From the NCBI RefSeq assembly GCF_001050345.1, contig NZ_LFMW01000004.1, forward strand, positions 402,616 through 466,615: 64,000 nucleotides of DNA, written 5' to 3'. This DNA comes from Pseudomonas fildesensis (lineage in GTDB: Bacteria > Pseudomonadota > Gammaproteobacteria > Pseudomonadales > Pseudomonadaceae). The notes under the pieces were generated by a model that saw only the letters and a program-made list of their open reading frames with translations, was not told where the DNA came from and did not search any database. Positions 37,037 to 45,213 of the stretch are shown here, in pieces. Each line of letters opens with the position of its first letter. Positions within the stretch are counted from its first letter, which is position 1. The position numbers and the translations under genes were made by a program.

Positions 37037-38032
37037 CTAGCGTTGGCGCCGGGCATCGTTGCGTTGCAGAGTCTGGCTGGGCGACTCATCGAACAGTTTC
37101 CGGTACTCCGCCGAAAATCGCCCCAGGTGGGTAAAACCCCAGCTCAACGCGATTTCGGAGATGGTGCGAATGGAGCCGTGTTCGAGGATTTCCTGGCGCA
37201 CGGCACCCAGCCGATGCTTTTTCAGGTAGGCCATGGGCGACAGGGCGAAGTATTTGCGGAAGGCGTCAAACAGCTTGAAGCGCGACACGCCGGCGGCGGC
37301 CTCGAGGTCTTCCAGGTGCACGGCTTCACGGGCGTTGTCGTGGATGTACTGGCGCGCACGAATGAGGTAATGCGGCAGTTTCACCCCCAGTACATCGCGC
37401 AGTTCTTCGGAGTAATTGTTCGGCTGGGCGAGGATCAGCCCCTTGATCAGCGAGCTTTCCAGGTCGCGGGTAAACGCCGCCTGCTCATACAACTCGCTGC
37501 TGCGCTCAAGCTCCGCGATGAAGTAACGCGCCATGCGCCACCATGACGCCGGGGCGCCGTCCACCGCGTCCATCACTGATTCAAACCGCAGCGGCGCCTC
37601 AATCGGCCGTTGCAGCAAGCCTTCCAGCGACTCGCTCATCGCCGCGCGGGTGATCACCACTTGCAGCTTGCGGCAGTCGCCGGAAATCGCCAGCACCTGG
37701 TGCTCGTTGGGCGAGATGATCACGCCTTGGTCACGGTTGGAACTGAGGCGCTCACCGTTCTTGCTCAACTCCTGCTCGCCCACCAGGGGCAGGCTCAGGC
37801 TGTAGCTGCTGAAGTGTTCGGCGTCTTCGATGTCGATGGTCACGTCGGTGCCGTATTCGATCACGCCCAGGGTGGTGGCGCGGGACTTGAACACGTTGGC
37901 GCTGTGATGGAAACGCAGGCGCTCGGGCGTGGCCGTCGCCAGGCGGTGGGGCCCGCAGATGCCGGACATCCAGCTGCAGGCGCCTTCCAGGTCGAAGCGT
38001 TGAATATGAATATCACGTGTATGGCTACTCAT
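37037..38032 (-). CDS. antR: AraC/XylS family regulator AntR
   Basis: A 331-residue regulator. The C-terminal part (about 225-325) has the double helix-turn-helix of AraC/XylS, with A-A-G-V-S-R-F-K-L-F-D-A-F-R-K-Y-F and a second W-G-F-T-H-L-G-R-F. The N-terminal ligand domain (about 1-210) should bind anthranilate. It is divergent from antABC and convergent with catR, the AntR position known from P. aeruginosa. I use M-S-S-H-T-R-D at 38032; an earlier in-frame ATG adds an Arg/Cys-rich stretch. Confidence 0.9.
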   Translation of the reverse strand: MSSHTRDIHIQRFDLEGACSWMSGICGPHRLATATPERLRFHHSANVFKSRATTLGVIEYGTDVTIDIEDAEHFSSYSLSLPLVGEQELSKNGERLSSNRDQGVIISPNEHQVLAISGDCRKLQVVITRAAMSESLEGLLQRPIEAPLRFESVMDAVDGAPASWWRMARYFIAELERSSELYEQAAFTRDLESSLIKGLILAQPNNYSEELRDVLGVKLPHYLIRARQYIHDNAREAVHLEDLEAAAGVSRFKLFDAFRKYFALSPMAYLKKHRLGAVRQEILEHGSIRTISEIALSWGFTHLGRFSAEYRKLFDESPSQTLQRNDARRQR

Positions 38033-38130
38033 CAGGGTGCACCCACGGCGGTTAGGCATATGCGCGCTCTGACGGCGCGTCGTTATTGTTCGACAGCAAG
38101 TTCCACGCCACGCCAGCGGCATTGTCACTG

Positions 38131-38279
38131 GGTGGATAGCAACGGTCGACTAAGTGGATAAGAACCCGACTTTTCCGACAATGGCCTTGCAAGACAGTAG
38201 CGCATTGCGTCACCGCCCTGCACCGCCGTGGGTATTTGCTGCCCAATTATCCGGCCCACCTTCACCCATTAAGCGGATA
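38131..38279. promoter_or_regulatory. antR-antA intergenic region with GGATA half-sites
   Basis: The 312-base gap 38033-38344 holds three GGATA half-sites on the plus strand: 38134-38138, 38156-38160 (22 bases apart, two helical turns) and 38275-38279. XylS-type activators bind TGCA-N6-GGNTA direct repeats. The left halves here are imperfect. The rest of the gap shows no gene. Confidence 0.45.
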
Positions 38280-38344
38280 GCCCGCGCACTGCCTCGCTGC
38301 CTCTAATAAACCACCGATTAGCCCCTATCAAAAAGGTGCCTCCC

Positions 38345-39736
38345 ATGAGTGGTGCAAGAAGCGTCGAGCAGTGGAAAAGCTTTATCGAAAGCTGCCTGGA
38401 TTTTCGCCCTGTGGATGAAGTGTTTCGCATCGCCCGCGACATGTTCACCGAGCCGGAACTGTTCGACCTGGAGATGGAACTGATCTTCGAAAAGAACTGG
38501 ATCTACGCCTGCCACGAAAGCGAACTGGCCAACAACCACGACTTCGTTACGATGCGCGCCGGGCGCCAACCGATGATCATCACCCGCGACGGCGAAGGCC
38601 AACTCAACGCGCTGATCAACGCCTGCCAGCATCGCGGCACCACGCTGACTCGCGTCGGCAAGGGCAACCAGTCGACCTTCACCTGCCCATTCCACGCATG
38701 GTGCTACAAGAGCGACGGCCGGCTGGTGAAGGTCAAGGCGCCGGGGGAATACCCGGAGGGTTTCGACAAGGCCACGCGCGGCCTGAAAAAGGCACGCATC
38801 GAAAGCTATAAGGGCTTTGTATTCATCAGCCTGAATGTGAATGGCACGGACAGCCTGGAAGACTTCCTCGGCGATGCCAAAGTGTTCTTCGACATGATGG
38901 TCGCCCAGTCCGCCACCGGTGAGCTGGAAGTGCTGCCGGGCAAGTCCGCCTACACCTACGACGGCAACTGGAAACTGCAAAACGAGAACGGCCTGGACGG
39001 TTATCACGTCAGCACCGTGCACTACAACTACGTGGCCACGGTGCAGCATCGCCAGCAGGTGAATACCGAAAACGGCACGGGCTCCGGCACTACGCTGGAC
39101 TACAGCAAGCTCGGCGCCGGCGACGCGAATACCGATGACGGCTGGTTCGCCTTCAACAATGGCCACAGCCTGTTGTTCAGCGACATGCCCAACCCCAGCG
39201 TGCGCTCCGGCTACGCCACCATCATGCCGCGCCTTGCGTGCGAACACGGCCAGCCAAAGGCCGAGTGGATGATGCACCGCCTGCGCAACCTGAATATCTA
39301 CCCGAGCCTGTTTTTCCTCGACCAGATCAGCTCGCAGCTGCGCATCATCCGCCCGGTGGCGTGGAACAAGACCGAGATCATCAGCCAGTGCCTGGGGGTG
39401 AAAAACGAGTCCGACGCCGACCGCGAAAACCGCATCCGCCAGTTTGAAGACTTCTTCAACGTGTCCGGCATGGGCACGCCGGATGACCTGGTGGAATTCC
39501 GCGAAGCCCAGCGCGGTTTCCAGGGCCGGCTGGAGCGCTGGAGCGATATCTCACGCGGCAGCCATCGTTGGCAGACCGGCCCCACGCCGAACAGCGAAGC
39601 GCTCGGCATCCAACCGGCCATGACCGGCACCGAATTCACCCATGAGGGCCTGTACGTCAACCAGCACCGCAACTGGCAGCAATTCCTGCTCAAGGGCCTG
39701 GATCAACAAGCGCTGAAGCTGCGGGAGGTGGAGTGA
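38345..39736 (+). CDS. antA: Anthranilate 1,2-dioxygenase large subunit
   Basis: A 463-residue Rieske oxygenase alpha subunit. The Rieske cluster ligands are C94-x-H96 and C114-x2-H117; the mononuclear iron histidines are H221 and H226 in G-L-D-G-Y-H-V-S-T-V-H. With AntB and AntC it converts anthranilate to catechol, releasing CO2 and ammonia. Anthranilate versus benzoate specificity is inferred from antR, catBCA and kyn neighbours and the recalled AntA likeness. The start at 38345 follows AAGGTG. The TGA overlaps antB as TGATG. Confidence 0.94.
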   Translation: MSGARSVEQWKSFIESCLDFRPVDEVFRIARDMFTEPELFDLEMELIFEKNWIYACHESELANNHDFVTMRAGRQPMIITRDGEGQLNALINACQHRGTTLTRVGKGNQSTFTCPFHAWCYKSDGRLVKVKAPGEYPEGFDKATRGLKKARIESYKGFVFISLNVNGTDSLEDFLGDAKVFFDMMVAQSATGELEVLPGKSAYTYDGNWKLQNENGLDGYHVSTVHYNYVATVQHRQQVNTENGTGSGTTLDYSKLGAGDANTDDGWFAFNNGHSLLFSDMPNPSVRSGYATIMPRLACEHGQPKAEWMMHRLRNLNIYPSLFFLDQISSQLRIIRPVAWNKTEIISQCLGVKNESDADRENRIRQFEDFFNVSGMGTPDDLVEFREAQRGFQGRLERWSDISRGSHRWQTGPTPNSEALGIQPAMTGTEFTHEGLYVNQHRNWQQFLLKGLDQQALKLREVE

Positions 39737-40227
39737 TGAGTGCCCAGTTGCAGTACCAGATCGAGCAGTTTTTCTACCGCAAATCCGAACTGTGCGACGC
39801 CCAGGACTGGGACGCCTATGTGCAGTTGTTTGACCCGCAGAGCGAATTCCACCTGCCGCAGTGGGACTCGGAACACGTCTACACCCGCGACCCCAAGCGC
39901 GAGATGTCGTTGATCTATTACGCCAACCGCTCGGGCCTGGAAGACCGCGTGTTCCGCCTACGCACTGGCAAGGCGGCGTCAGCCACGCCGATGCCGCGCA
40001 CGTTGCACCTGATCAATAACGTGCGCATTGCCGAGCAGGCGGACGGCACGTTGGAGGTGCGGTTGAACTGGCACACGCTGTTCTATCGGCTGACCACGTC
40101 GGAGCAGTTTTACGGGCATGCGACGTACCGCCTGAAGCCGAATGGCGACAGCTGGCTGATCACGCGTAAGCACGCGTTGCTGCTCAACGACACCATCAAC
40201 TCGGTGCTGGATTTCTATCACCTTTGA
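39736..40227 (+). CDS. antB: Anthranilate 1,2-dioxygenase small subunit
   Basis: A 163-residue beta subunit of the ring-hydroxylating dioxygenase, SnoaL-like cone fold. Conserved parts are Q-F-F-Y-R-K-S-E-L-C-D near the start, W-D-A-Y-V-Q-L-F-D and the C-terminal Y-R-L-K-P-N-G-D-S-W. It gives structure to the hexamer and has no cofactor. The ATG at 39736 shares bases with the antA stop; GGGAGGTGGAG just before is a strong ribosome site. A GTG three bases earlier is possible. Confidence 0.94.
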   Translation: MSAQLQYQIEQFFYRKSELCDAQDWDAYVQLFDPQSEFHLPQWDSEHVYTRDPKREMSLIYYANRSGLEDRVFRLRTGKAASATPMPRTLHLINNVRIAEQADGTLEVRLNWHTLFYRLTTSEQFYGHATYRLKPNGDSWLITRKHALLLNDTINSVLDFYHL

Positions 40228-40243
40228 TCAGGCACATCACACC

Positions 40244-40340
40244 CTGTGGCGAGGGAGCTTGCTCCCGCTGGGCTGCGCAGCGGCCCCAAAAAGCTTGGGA
40301 GCGCTGCGCACTCCAGCGGGAGCAAGCTCCCTCGCCACAA
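40244..40340. repeat. REP doublet between antB and antC
   Basis: CTGTGGCGAGGGAGCTTGCTCCC and its complement face each other, with an inner GCTGCGCAGC palindrome. It fills most of the 149-base gap inside the antABC operon. Confidence 0.9.
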
Positions 40341-40376
40341 GGTATGCGCACGTCATGTATACGCGGAGAGAAACAA

Positions 40377-41384
40377 ATGAATCACAAAGTGGCCTTCAGT
40401 TTTGCCGACGGCAAGACCCTGTTTTTCCCGGTGGGCGCCAATGAAGTCCTGCTGGATGCCGCCCTGCGCAATGGCATCAAGATCCCCCTGGATTGCCGCG
40501 AAGGCGTATGCGGCACTTGCCAGGGCCGCTGCGAGTCGGGCGACTACACCCAGGATTATGTCGACGAAGAAGCCCTCTCCAGCCTCGACCTGCAGCAACG
40601 CAAGATGCTCAGTTGCCAGACCCGGGTGAAGTCCGACGCGGCGTTCTACTTCGACTTTGATTCGAGCCTGTGCAATGCGCCTGGGCCGGTGCAGGTTCGC
40701 GGCACAGTGAGCAAGGTGCAGCAAGTGTCGACCAGCACGGCGATCCTGCAGGTGCAGCTGGATCAGCCACTGGATTTTCTGCCCGGCCAATACGCGCGCC
40801 TGTCGGTCCCCGGCACCGACAGCTGGCGTTCCTATTCCTTCGCCAATCGGCCAGGTAATCAGCTGCAGTTTTTGATCCGCCTGCTGCCCGACGGCGTAAT
40901 GAGCAACTACATGCGGCAGCGTTGCCAGGTCGGCGATCACCTGCTGATGGAGGCGCCGCTGGGTGCGTTCTATCTGCGCCACGTCACCCAACCGTTGGTG
41001 CTGGTGGCCGGCGGTACCGGCTTGTCGGCGCTGCTCGGCATGCTCGATGAGCTGGCCGCCAATCGCTGCGATCAACCCGTGCACCTCTACTACGGTGTAC
41101 GCGGCGCCGAGGACTTATGCGAGGCCGAGCGCATCACTGCCTACGCGTCGAAACTGCCCCATTTTCGCTACACCGAAGTGCTGAGCGACGCCTCACCCGA
41201 ATGGCCGGGCAAACGCGGCTACCTCACCCAACACTTCGACCTGGCCGAATTACGGGACAGATCGGCGGATATGTACGTGTGCGGCCCGCCGCCAATGGTC
41301 GAATCCATCCAGCAATGGCTGGCGGATCAGGCACTTGATGGCGTTCAGCTGTATTACGAAAAGTTCACGCAGAGTAATATCTGA
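40377..41384 (+). CDS. antC: Anthranilate 1,2-dioxygenase reductase
   Basis: A 335-residue reductase that feeds electrons from NADH to AntAB. The N-terminal plant-type 2Fe-2S ferredoxin (about 1-95) has C40, C45, C48 and C80. The FAD domain has R-S-Y-S-F-A-N, and the NAD part has G-G-T-G-L-S-A-L-L and a C-terminal C-G-P-P-P-M-V. The ATG at 40377 is preceded by GGAGAG. The REP upstream separates it from antB by more than is usual for this operon. Confidence 0.95.
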   Translation: MNHKVAFSFADGKTLFFPVGANEVLLDAALRNGIKIPLDCREGVCGTCQGRCESGDYTQDYVDEEALSSLDLQQRKMLSCQTRVKSDAAFYFDFDSSLCNAPGPVQVRGTVSKVQQVSTSTAILQVQLDQPLDFLPGQYARLSVPGTDSWRSYSFANRPGNQLQFLIRLLPDGVMSNYMRQRCQVGDHLLMEAPLGAFYLRHVTQPLVLVAGGTGLSALLGMLDELAANRCDQPVHLYYGVRGAEDLCEAERITAYASKLPHFRYTEVLSDASPEWPGKRGYLTQHFDLAELRDRSADMYVCGPPPMVESIQQWLADQALDGVQLYYEKFTQSNI

Positions 41385-41432
41385 CCCCTCAGCACTTCTG
41401 GGGGGCTGGTGCGGCGTGCAATCAACCCTGAG

Positions 41433-41440
41433 AAAAACAA
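41433..41440 (+). promoter_or_regulatory. Candidate Hfq/Crc target (CA motif)
   Basis: AAAAACAA fits AANAANAA and lies next to the GAAGGGA ribosome site of the AroP-like permease gene, the position expected for Crc control. Confidence 0.4.
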
Positions 41441-41456
41441 GTAGAAGGGAATGTTA

Positions 41457-42857
41457 ATGGCGGATGACATGGTTAACCCGGTAGGCCTCAAGCGTGGCCT
41501 GAAGAACCGGCATATTCAGCTGATTGCCTTGGGAGGGGCGATTGGCACGGGGCTGTTCCTCGGCTCGGCGGGCGTGCTCAAGTCGGCGGGGCCGTCGATG
41601 ATCCTGGGCTACGCGATCGCCGGTTTCATCGCGTTCCTGATCATGCGCCAGCTCGGCGAGATGATCGTCGAAGAACCGGTGGCCGGCTCCTTCAGCCACT
41701 TCGCGCACAAATACTGGGGCGGTTACGCGGGCTTCCTGGCGGGCTGGAACTACTGGGTGCTCTACGTACTGGTGGGCATGGCCGAACTGACGGCCGTGGG
41801 CAAGTACATCCAGTTCTGGTGGCCAGAGATTCCGACCTGGGTCAGCGCGCTGGTGTTCTTTGTCGCGGTGAACCTGATCAACACCCTGAACGTGAAGTTC
41901 TTCGGTGAAACCGAGTTCTGGTTTGCGATCATCAAGGTGGTGGCGATTGTCGGCATGATCGTACTCGGCTGCTACCTGCTGATCAGCGGCACCGGCGGCC
42001 CGCAAGCCTCCATCAGTAACCTGTGGGACCACGGCGGGTTCTTCCCGAATGGCAGCATGGGGCTGTTGATGTCCATGGCCTTCATCATGTTCTCATTCGG
42101 CGGCCTGGAACTGGTGGGTATCACCGCCGCCGAGGCCAGCGAACCGCGCAAAGTGATCCCGAAAGCGATCAACCAGGTGGTCTACCGGATTCTGATTTTC
42201 TACGTCGGCGCCCTGACCGTCTTGCTGTCGCTGTACCCGTGGGATCAGCTGCTGCAAACCCTCGGCGCATCGGGCGATGCCTACAGTGGCAGCCCGTTCG
42301 TGCAGATCTTCTCGCTGATTGGCAACGACACCGCCGCGCAGATCCTTAACTTCGTGGTACTGACCGCGGCGCTGTCCGTGTACAACAGCGGCGTGTACTG
42401 CAACAGCCGCATGCTGTTCGGCCTGGCTGAGCAGGGCGATGCGCCCAAAGCGTTGATGAAGCTGAACAAGCAAGGTGTGCCGCTGCGCGCCCTGGCGATT
42501 TCGGCACTGGTGACCCTGCTGTGCGTGGTCATCAACTACGTCGCGCCGCAGGACGCCCTGGTGTTGCTGTTCGCGCTGGTGGTTGCCTCGCTGATGATCA
42601 ACTGGGCGTTGATCAGCCTCACCCACATCAAGTTCCGCAAGGCCATGGGCGAGCAAGGTGTGGTGCCGTCGTTCAAGACCTTCTGGTTCCCGTTCAGCAA
42701 CTACCTGTGCCTGGCGTTCATGCTGATGATCATCGGCGTGATGGTGGCCATCCCCGATATGCGGCCGTCGGTGTATGCGATGCCCGTGTGGGTGGGGATC
42801 ATCTACATCGCGTACCGGTTGCGGATCAAAAAAGCCAGGGTTGCAGTAACGCAGTAA
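41457..42857 (+). CDS. AroP-like aromatic amino acid permease
   Basis: A 466-residue APC permease with 12 hydrophobic segments. It closely follows E. coli AroP/PheP: L-K-R-G-L-K-N-R-H-I-Q-L-I-A-L-G-G near the start, G-W-N-Y-W-V-L-Y-V-L-V, and F-S-F-G-G-L-E-L-V-G-I-T-A-A-E-A. It most likely imports tryptophan (also Phe/Tyr) for the kyn/ant/cat route. The ATG at 41457 is six bases after GAAGGGA; an ATG at 41451 directly abuts it and is less likely. It is 72 bases after antC and probably co-transcribed. Confidence 0.88.
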   Translation: MADDMVNPVGLKRGLKNRHIQLIALGGAIGTGLFLGSAGVLKSAGPSMILGYAIAGFIAFLIMRQLGEMIVEEPVAGSFSHFAHKYWGGYAGFLAGWNYWVLYVLVGMAELTAVGKYIQFWWPEIPTWVSALVFFVAVNLINTLNVKFFGETEFWFAIIKVVAIVGMIVLGCYLLISGTGGPQASISNLWDHGGFFPNGSMGLLMSMAFIMFSFGGLELVGITAAEASEPRKVIPKAINQVVYRILIFYVGALTVLLSLYPWDQLLQTLGASGDAYSGSPFVQIFSLIGNDTAAQILNFVVLTAALSVYNSGVYCNSRMLFGLAEQGDAPKALMKLNKQGVPLRALAISALVTLLCVVINYVAPQDALVLLFALVVASLMINWALISLTHIKFRKAMGEQGVVPSFKTFWFPFSNYLCLAFMLMIIGVMVAIPDMRPSVYAMPVWVGIIYIAYRLRIKKARVAVTQ

Positions 42858-42861
42858 CCCA

Positions 42862-42951
42862 TGTGAGAGGGGGCTTGCTCCCGATGGCAGTGTGTCAGTC
42901 ACTTACAGAGAGACTGACCGACCGCCATCGGGAGCAAGCCCCCTCCCACAT
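42862..42951. repeat. REP doublet (near copy of 33496-33585)
   Basis: Arms GAGGGGGCTTGCTCCCGATGG and complement, with a spacer that again holds GCAGTGTGTCAGTCACTTA. It lies between the convergent permease and kynA genes. Confidence 0.9.
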
Positions 42952-42955
42952 TTGA

Positions 42956-43813
42956 TTACAGCGTGGAACGCACTCGCCACAGCTCGGGGAACAGCACGGT
43001 GTCGAGCATCTTGCGCAGGTAACCCACGCCCTCGGTGCCGCCGGTACCCGGCTGGAAGCCGATGATGCGCTCCACCGTGGTGACATGCCGAAAGCGCCAT
43101 TGGCGGAACGAATCTTCCAGGTCGATAAACTTTTCGGCCAACTGATACCGGTCCCAGTAACGGCTCGGATCGCGATACACCTCACGCCACGCCGCCTCCA
43201 CAGACTCATCATGAACCGTGGCCGCCGTCGGGTCGCGTTCAGCACGCTTGGGGTCAATCGTCAGACCAGCCTTGGCCATCAGGTTGATCGCCTCGTCATA
43301 CAGCGACGGTGTGGCAATCGCGACTTTCAACTCGTTCAACAACTCCGGCCGATGGGCGTGAGGCCCCAACAGCGCCGCGCTTTTATTGCCGAGGATGAAT
43401 TCTATCTCACGGTACTGGAACGACTGGAACCCCGACGACTGCCCCAGGAACGGGCGGATCGCCTTGTACTCCGACGGCGTCATCGTCGCCAGCACCGCCC
43501 AGGCGTGCACCAGTTGATCGAAGATGCGCGACACCCGCGCCAGCATCTTGAATGCCGGCGGCAATTCGCCCATGCGCACGTGTTCGCGGGCGGCCTTGAG
43601 TTCGTGGAGCATCAGCTTCATCCACAGCTCCGAGGTCTGGTGCTGGATGATGAAGAGCATTTCGTTGTGGTCCGGCGACAGCGGGTGCTGGGCGCTGAGG
43701 ACTTTGCCCAGGTCCAGGTAGTCGCCGTAGCTCATGGACTCGGAAAAATTCAGTTCGGCGTTATGCCATTCTTCCGGCGGTTGGTAATCGGGAGAAAAGG
43801 GACACTGGCTCAT
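42956..43813 (-). CDS. kynA: Tryptophan 2,3-dioxygenase
   Basis: A 285-residue haem enzyme that oxidises L-tryptophan to N-formylkynurenine. Conserved parts are [18 protein letters not shown] with the substrate-contacting H58, and the haem ligand H243 in [14 protein letters not shown] near the C-terminus closes the active site. The start ATG overlaps the kynB stop by ATGA, so KynB and KynA are translated together. Confidence 0.96.
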   Translation of the reverse strand: MSQCPFSPDYQPPEEWHNAELNFSESMSYGDYLDLGKVLSAQHPLSPDHNEMLFIIQHQTSELWMKLMLHELKAAREHVRMGELPPAFKMLARVSRIFDQLVHAWAVLATMTPSEYKAIRPFLGQSSGFQSFQYREIEFILGNKSAALLGPHAHRPELLNELKVAIATPSLYDEAINLMAKAGLTIDPKRAERDPTAATVHDESVEAAWREVYRDPSRYWDRYQLAEKFIDLEDSFRQWRFRHVTTVERIIGFQPGTGGTEGVGYLRKMLDTVLFPELWRVRSTL

Positions 43814-44460
43814 CGAGTGGGCTCCTTGAGCGGACGCAGGATTGCGCGTACAGGGCTGGCATCGAGGTTGGCAAACCGCAGCGGCAGCGCGATCAGTTCG
43901 TAGTCGCCCTCAGGGACGTCATCGAGCACGATGCCTTCGAGAATCGCCATGCCATGGCGGGCTACGGCGTTGTGAGAATCCATGGTCTTGGACTGTTGCG
44001 GATCCAGCGACGGCGTATCGATACCAATCAGACGCACACCGAGGCTGGCAAGCAGCTCAATGGTTTGCGGCGCGATGGCGGTGAAGTTCGAATCCCATTC
44101 GGTCAACGGCGCTTGTGGATAAGTGCGTAGCAACACACGCTCCGGCAAGTTATCCACACGCCCTTCCAACTGATGTGGCTGCACCAGCGCGCCGCTGTCC
44201 AGGCAATGCAGCACCCGACATGGGCCCATGTACACGTCCAGCGACACCTCGCCAATCGGCGCGCCGTCCGCGCTGTAATGCAGCGGCGCATCCACATGCG
44301 CGCCGGTGTGCGGCGACAAGGTAATGCGCCCCACATTCACCGGGCACTCCGGGCCGAACTGCCACACACGCTCTTCCTGGAACGGCGTATCGCCCGGCCA
44401 GGTCGGGGTCGCCGTGCTCAAGGGCGGGCTGATGTCCCACCACGCTTTTATTGGGTTCAT
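43810..44460 (-). CDS. kynB: Kynurenine formamidase (arylformamidase)
   Basis: A 216-residue cyclase-family hydrolase that converts N-formylkynurenine to kynurenine and formate. The two-metal motif H51-T-G-A-H55-V-D57-A-P-L-H is intact, and W-P-G-D-T-P is near the start. The ATG at 44460 gives the family N-terminus W-W-D-I-S-P-P-L; the longer in-frame reading crosses a repeat and is rejected. In P. aeruginosa kynB is beside kynU; here it is coupled to kynA. Confidence 0.95.
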   Translation of the reverse strand: MNPIKAWWDISPPLSTATPTWPGDTPFQEERVWQFGPECPVNVGRITLSPHTGAHVDAPLHYSADGAPIGEVSLDVYMGPCRVLHCLDSGALVQPHQLEGRVDNLPERVLLRTYPQAPLTEWDSNFTAIAPQTIELLASLGVRLIGIDTPSLDPQQSKTMDSHNAVARHGMAILEGIVLDDVPEGDYELIALPLRFANLDASPVRAILRPLKEPTR

Positions 44461-44784
44461 TTCAAGGCTCTCGGTCTTTACTGGGGTGAATGATACGAGG
44501 GCCTGCTGCGAATTTTCTTGCGAATTCTGGCGCCAAGCGGGAAATCTTTCGCACTTACTGCGAGGAAATGGCGAATGGGTGATTGGATCTTTCAAAACGT
44601 TGCTTACTGGGTATCCCATTCTGTAGGAGCGAGGCGGGCGCATACAAGGAAACAGCGAATGGGTGATTGGGTATGTCAAATACACCCGCCTGCGCTTCTG
44701 GACATCCCGGTGTCGAGTTCAGACCATCTGCACAACGCTCAAGGCCTTAGGGTGCATCTTTCCATTCCCTGCCTCGGAGTCATC
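44461..44784. repeat. kynB-cupin intergenic region with 84-base-spaced direct repeats
   Basis: The 324-base gap between divergent kynB and the cupin gene holds two direct copies of AGGAAANNGCGAATGGGTGATTGG at 44563-44586 and 44647-44670, exactly 84 bases apart (eight helical turns). Between them are GTATCCCATTC and a GTAGGAGCGAGGCGGGCGCATAC stretch that resembles a decayed REP. No gene is supported. Confidence 0.6.
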
Positions 44785-45129
44785 ATGTCCAAGCCCATCA
44801 CCGTACTGCGCGACACCCACCCCTTGCCGGTCCTGGATGCCTGCAAATGGGAAAAGCTCGAAGGCGACCCGCACACCGTCAACCTCAACGCCTACACCAG
44901 CGAAGACGGCAGCAAGATCATGGGCACCTGGATCTGCACACCGGGCAAGTGGTACGTGGAATACGTGAAGTGGGAATACTGCCATTTCCAGGAAGGCTAC
45001 TGCGTGATCACCCCTGAAGGGATGGAGCCGATCCATTTGCGGGCTGGGGATATCTTTGTGGTGGAACCGGGGATGAAGGGGACGTGGGAAGTGGTCGAAA
45101 CGGTGCGTAAGTATTTTGTGTTTGCTTGA
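44785..45129 (+). CDS. Cupin domain-containing protein (DUF861 type)
   Basis: A 114-residue single-domain cupin. The pattern G-T-W-I-C-T-P-G-K-W-Y-V-E-Y, E-Y-C-H-F-Q-E-G-Y-C-V-I-T-P-E-G and F-V-V-E-P-G-M-K-G-T-W-E-V matches the DUF861/(S)-ureidoglycine-aminohydrolase-like cupins. Exact enzyme activity is unknown. It is divergent from kynBA across the repeat-bearing gap. A role in amino acid or aromatic breakdown is only suggested by position. The ATG at 44785 follows CGGAG. Confidence 0.82.
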   Translation: MSKPITVLRDTHPLPVLDACKWEKLEGDPHTVNLNAYTSEDGSKIMGTWICTPGKWYVEYVKWEYCHFQEGYCVITPEGMEPIHLRAGDIFVVEPGMKGTWEVVETVRKYFVFA

Positions 45130-45154
45130 GCCACTTCTACAGTGAACTGTTTTC

Positions 45155-45178
45155 TTGTGGCGAGCGGGCTTGCCACAA
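45155..45178. repeat. Single REP
   Basis: TTGTGGC-GAGCGGGCTT-GCCACAAG forms a hairpin between the convergent cupin and mmsB genes. Confidence 0.7.
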
Positions 45179-45213
45179 GAAGCCCACTCATCACAGTCAG
45201 CCTGCTCGCCCCA

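Noticed and set aside
43810..44685. kynB extended upstream by 75 codons
   Set aside because: The extension crosses the 84-base repeat and contains the same peptide twice because of it; KynB begins at 44460.
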